A DNA stretch of 64,000 bases. Source: Halopseudomonas aestusnigri. Its GTDB lineage: Bacteria; Pseudomonadota; Gammaproteobacteria; Pseudomonadales; Pseudomonadaceae. Below, piece after piece: positions 57,679-64,000 of this stretch (the stretch's first letter is position 1; each line of letters starts with the position of its first letter). The notes under the pieces were generated by a model that saw only the letters and a program-made list of their open reading frames with translations, ran no database searches and had not been told where the DNA came from. The position numbers and the translations under genes were made by a program. The stretch lies in assembly GCF_002197985.1 (NCBI RefSeq), contig NZ_NBYK01000004.1, positions 248,001 to 312,000 on the forward strand, given 5' to 3'.

Positions 57679-57915
57679 TTACTTCTGGTGAGCGTTCACG
57701 TAGTCGATAGCTTCCTGAACGGTGGTGATCTTCTCGGCTTCTTCATCCGGAATCTCGGTCTCGAATTCTTCTTCGAGAGCCATCACCAGCTCCACGGTGT
57801 CCAGGGAGTCAGCGCCAAGATCTTCAACAAAAGAAGCACTGTTGGTTACTTCTTCTTCTTTGACACCGAGCTGCTCGGCAACGATTTTCTTGACGCGTTC
57901 TTCGATGGTACTCAT
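57679..57915 (-). CDS. acpP: Acyl carrier protein AcpP
   Basis: This 78-residue acidic carrier has the phosphopantetheine site Ser37 in [10 protein letters not shown] and the standard four-helix sequence. It shuttles acyl chains for FabD, FabG, FabF and PlsX, all encoded around it. It has its own promoter and terminator. The ribosome-binding AGGAG lies 12 bases from the ATG within TAGGAGTGA, which is complementary to a segment of the candidate RgsA RNA. Confidence 0.98.
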   Translation of the reverse strand: MSTIEERVKKIVAEQLGVKEEEVTNSASFVEDLGADSLDTVELVMALEEEFETEIPDEEAEKITTVQEAIDYVNAHQK

Positions 57916-57965
57916 ACCTTGTTCTCACTCCTATTTGCAGTTCCGAGAAGCCGGACTGCGGGTAG

Positions 57966-57993
57966 TTTATAGAAACAATTCTCTTGGTTTCAA
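57966..57993 (-). promoter_or_regulatory. Sigma-70 promoter of acpP
   Basis: On the minus strand TTGAAA (57993-57988) and TATAAA (57971-57966) are 16 bases apart. Transcription would start near 57959, leaving a leader of about 45 bases before acpP. Confidence 0.7.
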
Positions 57994-58088
57994 GCGCGAA
58001 TCGTCTCTGACGCAAAGAGGTCAAAGCCTGCGGCTTCCACCCAATGAAACTCAAGCCAATATCGACCCCGGTCGATACCGGCAGTGAA

Positions 58089-58829
58089 TTACATGTACAT
58101 GCCACCGTTGACCGGCAGTGTAGCACCGGTGATGTAGCCAGCATTTTCGCTCGCCAGGAACGCAACAGCGGCAGCAATTTCCTCTGCCTGCCCCAGACGA
58201 CCGAGCGGAATTTGCTCCAGCATGACCGAACGCTGGCTGTCATTAAGCGCACGCGTCATGTCGGTGTCAATAAAGCCAGGTGCTACCGCGTTCACAGTAA
58301 TGGCTCGCGAACCGACTTCTCGCGCCAGCGCGCGGGTAAAACCTTCCATACCCGCCTTGGCCGCAGCGTAGTTCGACTGACCGGCGTTACCCATGCAGCC
58401 GACCACGGAACTGATGTTGATGATACGCCCCCAGCGGCCCTTGGTCATGCCCCGCAGGACTGCCTTGGACAAACGGTAGACCGAGCTGAGATTGGTGCCG
58501 ATCACATCATCCCACTCTTCATCTTTCATGCGCATCAGCAGATTATCGGCGGTGATACCTGCATTATTGACCAGGATGGCCGGCGCACCGTAGGCCTCGG
58601 TAATGGCCGACAAAACAGCACTGACAGACTCGGCATCACGCACATCCAGCTTCATGCCGGTACCCTTGTAGCCCGCCTCTGCCAGCTTGTCAGCGATCGC
58701 CTGGGCGCCCGCATCGCTGGTAGCCGTGCCGACGACCACTGCACCCTGAGCGGCCAGCGCGTGCGCAATTGCCTGACCAATCCCTCTGCTGGCACCGGTA
58801 ACCAGTGCAACCTTTCCTTCCAGACTCAT
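58089..58829 (-). CDS. fabG: 3-oxoacyl-ACP reductase FabG
   Basis: This 246-residue NADPH-dependent short-chain reductase has the cofactor motif VTGASRGIGQAIA, the NNAG motif (LVNNAGITADNLL), catalytic Ser in NISSVVG, and Tyr/Lys in SNYAAAKAGMEG. ATG 58829 is preceded by AGGAGCAGGG. It follows fabD by ten bases in the yceD-rpmF-plsX-fabD-fabG operon. Confidence 0.97.
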   Translation of the reverse strand: MSLEGKVALVTGASRGIGQAIAHALAAQGAVVVGTATSDAGAQAIADKLAEAGYKGTGMKLDVRDAESVSAVLSAITEAYGAPAILVNNAGITADNLLMRMKDEEWDDVIGTNLSSVYRLSKAVLRGMTKGRWGRIINISSVVGCMGNAGQSNYAAAKAGMEGFTRALAREVGSRAITVNAVAPGFIDTDMTRALNDSQRSVMLEQIPLGRLGQAEEIAAAVAFLASENAGYITGATLPVNGGMYM

Positions 58830-58839
58830 GCCCTGCTCC

Positions 58840-59778
58840 TCAAGCAAACTGCGCGCGGAACGCATCAAAACCCGCCACGCTTTCCAGACTGTGGTTGTTG
58901 ACACCTTTGGCGCAACGCTTGTTCAGACCACCCAACACCTTGCCCGGTCCACACTCGACCAGATCGGTTACGCCCTGCTCGGCCATGTAAACAACCGACT
59001 CTACCCAGCGAACCGGACTGTACAGCTGCTCGACCAGCAACTGACGCAGCGCGGTCACATCCGACGCCGGACGCGCAGTAACGTTCTGCACCAGGGTAAT
59101 CTCCGGCGCGCGCCAGCTCAGCGCCGCAAAGTCCTCAGCCAACTGCTCGGCAGCCGGCTGCATCAGCGCGCAATGCGACGGCACGCTGACCGGCAGCGGC
59201 AGCGCACGCTTGGCACCAGCCGCCTTGCAGCCATCAATCGCCCGAGCGACGGCGTCGACCTGCCCGGCAATCACAACCTGACCCGGCGCATTGAAATTGA
59301 CCGCACTGACTACCTCACCCTGAGATGCCGCAGCGCAGATATCAATGATCTGCTGATCTTCCAGCCCCAGAATAGCAGCCATGCTGCCCTGCCCTTCGGG
59401 CACGGCCTGCTGCATCAGCTGGCCGCGACGTTCAACCAGACGCACCGCATCGGCAAAATCAAGCACATTGGCCGCAACCAGCGCCGAATATTCACCCAGA
59501 CTGTGCCCGGCAACAAAGCCAGGACGCACGCCGGATTCGGCACACCAGAGTCGCCACAGGGCAACAGACGCAGTCAGAATCGCAGGCTGGGTGCGATCAG
59601 TGCGATTCAGATCCGCTTCGGGACCGTTCTGGCTCAGCGCCCAGAGATCGTAACCCAGAGCACTGGATGCTTCGGCAAACGTCTCAGTGATAATCGCGTG
59701 CTGCTGGGCCAGTTCGCCCAGCATGCCGACGGACTGGGAGCCCTGACCGGGAAAGACAAAGCCAAGGGTGTTAGTCAT
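58840..59778 (-). CDS. fabD: Malonyl-CoA:ACP transacylase FabD
   Basis: This 312-residue enzyme has FVFPGQGSQSVGML at the N-terminus, the nucleophile Ser93 in GHSLGEYSALV, the arginine region VRLVERRGQLMQQAVPEG and PVSVPSHCALM with the catalytic His. It loads malonyl groups onto AcpP. The gap from plsX is 86 bases. Confidence 0.97.
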   Translation of the reverse strand: MTNTLGFVFPGQGSQSVGMLGELAQQHAIITETFAEASSALGYDLWALSQNGPEADLNRTDRTQPAILTASVALWRLWCAESGVRPGFVAGHSLGEYSALVAANVLDFADAVRLVERRGQLMQQAVPEGQGSMAAILGLEDQQIIDICAAASQGEVVSAVNFNAPGQVVIAGQVDAVARAIDGCKAAGAKRALPLPVSVPSHCALMQPAAEQLAEDFAALSWRAPEITLVQNVTARPASDVTALRQLLVEQLYSPVRWVESVVYMAEQGVTDLVECGPGKVLGGLNKRCAKGVNNHSLESVAGFDAFRAQFA

Positions 59779-59864
59779 AACATCATCCTGTTATCAAAAG
59801 ATTGCAGAGAGTCTAGACACCTGCGTGTGACATCGGAATTTGGATGCCGGCAATGCGCCCGGGG

Positions 59865-60884
59865 TCACAGCACGGCCCCGCATTCACGCACCCGACCGGC
59901 AATACGCTCCGGCAAGCGGGCCTGACACGCCTTGAACGTATGCCCTATGGCAGCCAGAATCGCCTCCTCATCTGCCGAACCGTGGCTTTTCATCACCACG
60001 CCGCGCAGACCAAGCAGGCTAGCCCCGTTATAGCGTGCCGGGTCGTGGCGTTCGCGCGTGCGCCGGGTGACATCCAGCACCAGCGGTGCCAGCCAACGCA
60101 GCAACCAGCTATCCGCCACCGCACTGCGCAGCTCCGCCTGCAGGTAGCCCGCTACCCCTTCACTGGCTTTCAGCAGCACATTACCGACAAAGCCATCACA
60201 GACCACTACGTCCGCCTCCCCCCGAAACAGGCCATCACCCTCGACCGAACCAACATAATTGATCGCCGGGCAGACCTGCAGCAACGCGGCCGCCTGACGT
60301 ACCTGGCGATTGCCCTTATGGGTCTCGCTGCCGATATTCAGTAGTCCGACCCGCGGCGCCGGGTTACCGCTCAGCTCAGCGGCCGCGGCAGCGCCCATGA
60401 TCGCAAACTCGACCAACTGTTCGGCCGGGCAATCCACGTTCGCGCCCAGATCAAGGACATGACACAGGCGCCCCGATACCGGCAACGCGGCCATGATTGC
60501 GGGCCGACGAATACCCTCAAGGGTGCCCAGCACCGCACGCGCCAGCACCATCAGCGCACCGGTATTGCCAGCACTCAGGCAGCCATCAACCTGCCCGTCT
60601 CGGACCAGCTCAAGAGCAACACGCATGGAGGCATCGCGCTTACCGCGCAGCACGCTGGCAGGCGGATCATCAGCGAGAATCTGTTCACGGGCAGGACGAA
60701 ATGACAGACGATCAGAAGCAACAACAGCATCACTCAGCAGCGGTTCGACAATGTCGGCGGCACCAACCAGAGTAATATGCAGGGAGGGGTACAGCGAGAG
60801 ACTGCGCAGCGCAGCAGGGACAATGCAGCGGGGACCGCGGTCCCCGCCCATCACATCAATCGCAATGCGGATTGACGTGGACAA
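59865..60884 (-). CDS. plsX: Phosphate acyltransferase PlsX
   Basis: This 339-residue enzyme has IAIDVMGGDRGPR at the N-terminus, then SAGNTGALMVLA and NIGSETHKGN, with VCDGFVGNVLLKASEG toward the C-terminus. It converts acyl-ACP to acyl-phosphate for phospholipid synthesis. It begins three bases after the rpmF stop codon. Confidence 0.96.
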   Translation of the reverse strand: MSTSIRIAIDVMGGDRGPRCIVPAALRSLSLYPSLHITLVGAADIVEPLLSDAVVASDRLSFRPAREQILADDPPASVLRGKRDASMRVALELVRDGQVDGCLSAGNTGALMVLARAVLGTLEGIRRPAIMAALPVSGRLCHVLDLGANVDCPAEQLVEFAIMGAAAAAELSGNPAPRVGLLNIGSETHKGNRQVRQAAALLQVCPAINYVGSVEGDGLFRGEADVVVCDGFVGNVLLKASEGVAGYLQAELRSAVADSWLLRWLAPLVLDVTRRTRERHDPARYNGASLLGLRGVVMKSHGSADEEAILAAIGHTFKACQARLPERIAGRVRECGAVL

Positions 60885-60887
60885 GAC

Positions 60888-61070
60888 TTATTCGTCGTTG
60901 TCCTTGTTGATCACCTGACGACCACGGTAGAAACCGTCAGGGGAAACGTGGTGGCGCAGGTGGGTTTCACCAGTGGTCTTGTCAACGGACAAGGCGGAGG
61001 CGGACAGGGCATCATGCGAACGACGCATGCCGCGTGCGGAACGGGACTTTTTGTTCTGCTGAACAGCCAT
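60888..61070 (-). CDS. rpmF: Ribosomal protein L32
   Basis: This basic 60-residue protein, [22 protein letters not shown] at its start, is typical of the cysteine-free L32 of Gammaproteobacteria. It lies 19 bases downstream of yceD and just before plsX, the classic order that couples ribosome and lipid synthesis. Confidence 0.97.
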   Translation of the reverse strand: MAVQQNKKSRSARGMRRSHDALSASALSVDKTTGETHLRHHVSPDGFYRGRQVINKDNDE

Positions 61071-61089
61071 GACTAATAAGCTCCTAAGC

Positions 61090-61611
61090 TCAGGTATCGC
61101 GTTTTAATTTGGCCAGCACGCTGAAAGGATTAGGCTTCTCAGACTTTTCCTCCAGCTCCGCCGTCTCAGGGCGATACCCTGGCGGATGCTGACATGTTTG
61201 TTGCGGATGCATCGGAACTGCAGGCAAAGCCAGGAGCAGCTCGTCCTCGATCAGCGCATGCAGATCGAGCGGTTCATCACCCACAATAACCGGTTCATAG
61301 TGACGCGGAAGCTGTTTTGCCGCCTCGTCACTCGTTACAAACCCCACATCACACTCGCTGTCGATCGGCACGACAACCTGCTCAAGACAACGCTGACACA
61401 ACAACGGGGCATCGACCTGATAATGACCATGCATGGTTGCTATGCGCTGCTCGTCCCGGGAAAAGTACAGTTCAACCTGAACTTCTCCAGTCGCGGCCTG
61501 CAACACCGCCGAAAAGCGCTCAAGACTGCTCACCTTCACTACGCCTTTCAGCGTAATTCTGCGGTCAACCAGTCGAGCCGGTTCGATGTGCGGGGGTATG
61601 GTTCCAGACAT
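61090..61611 (-). CDS. yceD: YceD/DUF177 family protein (L32/23S rRNA accumulation factor)
   Basis: This 173-residue protein has a zinc-binding-like CQRC in [37 protein letters not shown] and a C-terminal [10 protein letters not shown]. In bacteria and plants the family supports 23S rRNA accumulation, and it nearly always precedes rpmF. No Shine-Dalgarno sequence is seen before ATG 61611, and the promoter -10 box is only ten bases upstream, so the mRNA should be almost leaderless. Confidence 0.93.
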   Translation of the reverse strand: MSGTIPPHIEPARLVDRRITLKGVVKVSSLERFSAVLQAATGEVQVELYFSRDEQRIATMHGHYQVDAPLLCQRCLEQVVVPIDSECDVGFVTSDEAAKQLPRHYEPVIVGDEPLDLHALIEDELLLALPAVPMHPQQTCQHPPGYRPETAELEEKSEKPNPFSVLAKLKRDT

Positions 61612-61620
61612 AAGCGCGCA

Positions 61621-61649
61621 ATTCTAGGGGCACAAACCCCGCCTGTCAA
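61621..61649 (-). promoter_or_regulatory. Sigma-70 promoter of yceD-rpmF-plsX-fabD-fabG
   Basis: On the minus strand TTGACA (61649-61644) and TAGAAT (61626-61621) are separated by exactly 17 bases, one mismatch from perfect consensus overall. The expected start near 61614 is only about three bases from the yceD ATG. Confidence 0.85.
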
Positions 61650-61742
61650 AACTATTTAAGCCCTTGGGCATGCCGTTCGGCAGCTCGCACAACAATCATC
61701 CCAGCCGCTACCATAAGCACCTCAACCCAGCGGAGATACAAC

Positions 61743-62321
61743 ATGCAAAAACTGGTTCTTGCTTCCAGCTCACCATACCGCAAGAGCCTGCTTGAACGCC
61801 TTCGACAGCCGTTCGAGTGCGCCTCGCCGGATATCGACGAAACCCCGCAGCCGGGCGAAACCGCCGAGCAACTCACCCAGCGCTTGGCCCGAACCAAAGC
61901 ACAGACACTGCGCAGCCGATTCAGCGATCACCTCATCATCGGCTCGGATCAGGTCCTGCTGCTCGATGGGGAACCCGTCAGCAAGCCAGTGAGCCACGCC
62001 GCCGCAGTCGACCAACTGACCCGCAGCAGCGGCCGCACACTGACCTTTTCAACAGCCCTTTGCGTCCTGAACAGCGCAAACGGTCACGAACAAACCTGCA
62101 TCGAGCCCGTGCACGTCACCTTTCGCGACCTGAACCCCGAGGAGATCGAGCGCTACCTGCAACTTGAGCAACCCTACGACTGCGCTGGCAGCTTCAAGTC
62201 GGAGGGACTCGGCATCACCCTGATTGCACGCATCCAGGGGAATGACCCGACCAGCCTGATCGGACTGCCATTGATCCGCCTGCGCGCCATGCTCGCGAAC
62301 GAAGGCCTCAACCTACCCTGA
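61743..62321 (+). CDS. yceF: Maf-family nucleotide pyrophosphatase, YceF type (7-methyl-GTP)
   Basis: This 192-residue house-cleaning enzyme has LVLASSSPYRKSLLERL, DETPQPGETAEQLTQRLARTKA, the metal/base Asp in IIGSDQVLLLDGE and CAGSFKSEGLGITL. The last motif matches the E. coli YceF subgroup, which acts on m7GTP, rather than the dTTP/UTP YhdE group. It is divergent from yceD, as in many Gammaproteobacteria. Confidence 0.92.
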   Translation: MQKLVLASSSPYRKSLLERLRQPFECASPDIDETPQPGETAEQLTQRLARTKAQTLRSRFSDHLIIGSDQVLLLDGEPVSKPVSHAAAVDQLTRSSGRTLTFSTALCVLNSANGHEQTCIEPVHVTFRDLNPEEIERYLQLEQPYDCAGSFKSEGLGITLIARIQGNDPTSLIGLPLIRLRAMLANEGLNLP

Positions 62322-62323
62322 AC

Positions 62324-63322
62324 TCAGCGCAGCGACGGACCTTGCAACCCGAGGCGCGTCGCCAGCTCCGCTCCGACACTGGCGCCCAGCTGGCGAGTAA
62401 AGCGCTGCAGCGGCGACTCCTGACGGGTGAAATCGACCAGATCCTCAGCACCGATCACATCACGTGCAACGGCAGACGTACTCGCCAAACCATCAACCAG
62501 ACCAAGCTCCAGCGCCTGCTCACCCGACCAGACCAGACCGCTGAACATATCCGGCGTCTCTTTCAGCCGATCTCCACGCCCCTCACGCACACTGCGAATA
62601 AACTGCTCATGGGTGGTGTTCAGCACCTGCTGCCAGAAGGCACGCTCATCGGGCTTTTCCGGCTGAAACGGATCCAGGAACGCCTTGTGCTCGCCGGCGG
62701 TATAGGTACGCCGCTCGACACCCAGCTTATCCATGGTGCCGACAAATCCGAAGCCGGCAGCAGTTACCCCGATCGAACCCACAAGACTGGCCTTATCGGC
62801 ATAGATTTCATCTGCAGCGGAGGCAATGTAATAGGCACCCGAGGCGCCAATATCGGTAATAACCGCATACACCTTCACATCCGGATGCAGCGCGCGCAGC
62901 CGCTTGATTTCGTCATAGACGTAGCCGGACTGCACTGGACTTCCACCGGGACTGTTGATTCGCAGCACAATGCCCTTGGTGTTTTCATCTTCAAACGCCT
63001 CGCGCAAGGCCCCAACCAGGTTGTCGGCACTCGCCTCCTCCTGATCGGCAATCACGCCGCGCACCTCAATAACCGCCGTATGCGGTCCTACCGCCGCAGA
63101 GGATCCCAGCTGCCCAAGGGGCGACAATAGCACCAGCGCCACAAACAGATAGGTAAAGGTCAGCAGCTTGAAGAAAATCCCCCAGCGGCGTGACCGTCGC
63201 TGCTCCTGCAGCGACGCATTCAGCGTGCTCTCCAGCAAAGCCCACGCCTTGGCGTCCTCAACAACGCCCTTGGAGTCAGCCGCAGACACCATTTCACCTT
63301 CAGTCCAGCGATCACGATCCAT
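62324..63322 (-). CDS. sppA: Signal peptide peptidase SppA (36K type)
   Basis: This 332-residue inner membrane protease has one N-terminal helix (FFKLLTFTYLFVALVLLSPLG) and a single S49 domain. The nucleophile Ser lies in DIGASGAYYIASAADEIYADKASLVGSIGV, where the Lys of DKAS completes the dyad. INSPGGSPVQSG is also conserved. It digests cleaved signal peptides. The start ATG overlaps the stop of the upstream HAD gene (TAATG). Confidence 0.94.
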   Translation of the reverse strand: MDRDRWTEGEMVSAADSKGVVEDAKAWALLESTLNASLQEQRRSRRWGIFFKLLTFTYLFVALVLLSPLGQLGSSAAVGPHTAVIEVRGVIADQEEASADNLVGALREAFEDENTKGIVLRINSPGGSPVQSGYVYDEIKRLRALHPDVKVYAVITDIGASGAYYIASAADEIYADKASLVGSIGVTAAGFGFVGTMDKLGVERRTYTAGEHKAFLDPFQPEKPDERAFWQQVLNTTHEQFIRSVREGRGDRLKETPDMFSGLVWSGEQALELGLVDGLASTSAVARDVIGAEDLVDFTRQESPLQRFTRQLGASVGAELATRLGLQGPSLR

Positions 63323-63999
63323 TACAGCCTCTCAGTCAGATTACCTGCCCAATCAGCACGCTGAGCACGCAGCCACAGCGGCAACTCGGCAAATGCATCA
63401 ATACAATGCAAGGGCGCACAGGCCAGCAGCTGCGCCCGCGATTGAGCCCCATAGCTGACAGCGACCGAGCGCATCCCGGCATTATGTGCCATCTCAATAT
63501 CAAAACTGCTGTCGCCAACCATCAGCGAGCGCGCGGCCGAGGTCTCAAGCATATCAACCAACTGGTGCAGCATGGCAGGATCCGGCTTGCTCAACGCCTC
63601 GTCGGCACAGCGCGTTGCATCGAAGTAATCGAGCATATCGTGCTGCTCGAGAATTCGCGCCAGGCCTTTACGCCCCTTGCCTGTGGCCACTGCCAACCTG
63701 AACCCCTGCTCACGCCAGGTATCAAGCGCCTCACGCACACCAGGGAACAATGACACGCTTGCCTGATCATCAGACAGATAGATATCGCGGTAGGCCTCGA
63801 CCACAACGACATGCAGATGAGGCTGCTGCGGAAACAGCCTGGCCGCCGCCTCGGACAGACTCAGACCGATAATCCCGCGCACCGCATCCGAAGCAGGCAC
63901 ATCGAGCCCGACGACTGCCGCTGCGCGCTGCATGACACTGACGATATGACCGACCGAATCAGCCAACGTGCCATCCCAATCAAAAATCAACGTATCAAT
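63322..63999 (-). CDS. HAD-superfamily phosphatase, phosphoglycolate phosphatase-like (5' end outside window)
   Basis: The visible 225 codons encode a HAD hydrolase with motif I IFDWDGTLADS, motif II VATGK, motif III Lys in SKPDPAM and motif IV MVGDSSFDIEMAHNAG. An internal TTG at 63990 could start translation, but the frame stays open to the window edge (ending IDTLIFDWDG) and homologues start a few residues further, so I treat it as partial. It is linked to sppA by a TAATG junction, and in Pseudomonas such a gene lies between rluC and sppA. Confidence 0.9.
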   Translation of the reverse strand: MDTLIFDWDGTLADSVGHIVSVMQRAAAVVGLDVPASDAVRGIIGLSLSEAAARLFPQQPHLHVVVVEAYRDIYLSDDQASVSLFPGVREALDTWREQGFRLAVATGKGRKGLARILEQHDMLDYFDATRCADEALSKPDPAMLHQLVDMLETSAARSLMVGDSSFDIEMAHNAGMRSVAVSYGAQSRAQLLACAPLHCIDAFAELPLWLRAQRADWAGNLTERL

Positions 64000-64000
64000 T

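Overview
The window is GC-rich, gene-dense chromosomal DNA from a gammaproteobacterium of the Pseudomonas group (Pseudomonas sensu lato). I base this on several things: a split class II ribonucleotide reductase (nrdJa/nrdJb), the tgpA-DUF58-moxR operon, and a pilZ-holB-tmk-mltG-pabC-fabF-acpP-fabG-fabD-plsX-rpmF-yceD block. That block ends on the tatD side with what looks like the RgsA small RNA. The species cannot be fixed from the sequence alone. I saw no tRNA, rRNA, CRISPR array, prophage or insertion sequence.

Layout. 0-10 kb: the end of tssA, then tssB-C-E-F-G-H of a type VI secretion system in tightly overlapping order, closed by its own sigma-54 activator. 10-21.6 kb: an EamA exporter, the membrane-adaptation enzyme Cti, a three-domain META lipoprotein, a YjdM/PhnA protein, two membrane proteins of unknown function, the moxR-DUF58-tgpA operon (minus strand) and a lipoprotein esterase. 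21.7-27.4 kb: a complete urease operon, ureD-A-B-C-E-F-G-J (minus strand), behind a textbook sigma-54 promoter with an NtrC-like upstream site. 27.6-31.2 kb: rnk, rmuC and a HerA-like ATPase. 31.3-40.8 kb: a possible catabolic module made of DUF1302 and DUF1329 export/outer-membrane proteins, a 901-residue MalT-like LuxR regulator, a periplasmic quinohaemoprotein alcohol dehydrogenase and an alpha/beta hydrolase. 41-44.2 kb: nrdJa-nrdJb with a sigma-70 promoter and two NrdR-like boxes. 44.3-51.4 kb: DUF1285, DUF4823, radical SAM, secreted carboxylesterase, secreted amidohydrolase, TetR regulator and class V aminotransferase. 51.4 kb to the end: rgsA, tatD and the fatty-acid/phospholipid synthesis block, then maf (yceF type), sppA and a HAD phosphatase cut by the window edge.

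The most interesting signals are regulatory. (1) Two CCCCC-N4-GGGGG palindromes sit 23 and 24 bases upstream of plausible -10 boxes, one before DUF1302/DUF1329 and one before the hydrolase/quinoprotein operon. They could be operators of the MalT-like regulator and would define one regulon. (2) Two large imperfect palindromes built from CTTGNNG heptamers bracket the regulator/quinoprotein/hydrolase part. (3) The candidate RgsA RNA carries nine bases perfectly complementary to the acpP ribosome-binding region in the same window. (4) The yceD-rpmF-plsX-fab operon has a near-consensus promoter so close to yceD that its mRNA should be almost leaderless. (5) The sigma-54/NtrC architecture of the urease operon. 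No wholly new enzymatic system is proven here. The 31-41 kb module is the best candidate for an undescribed regulated pathway.
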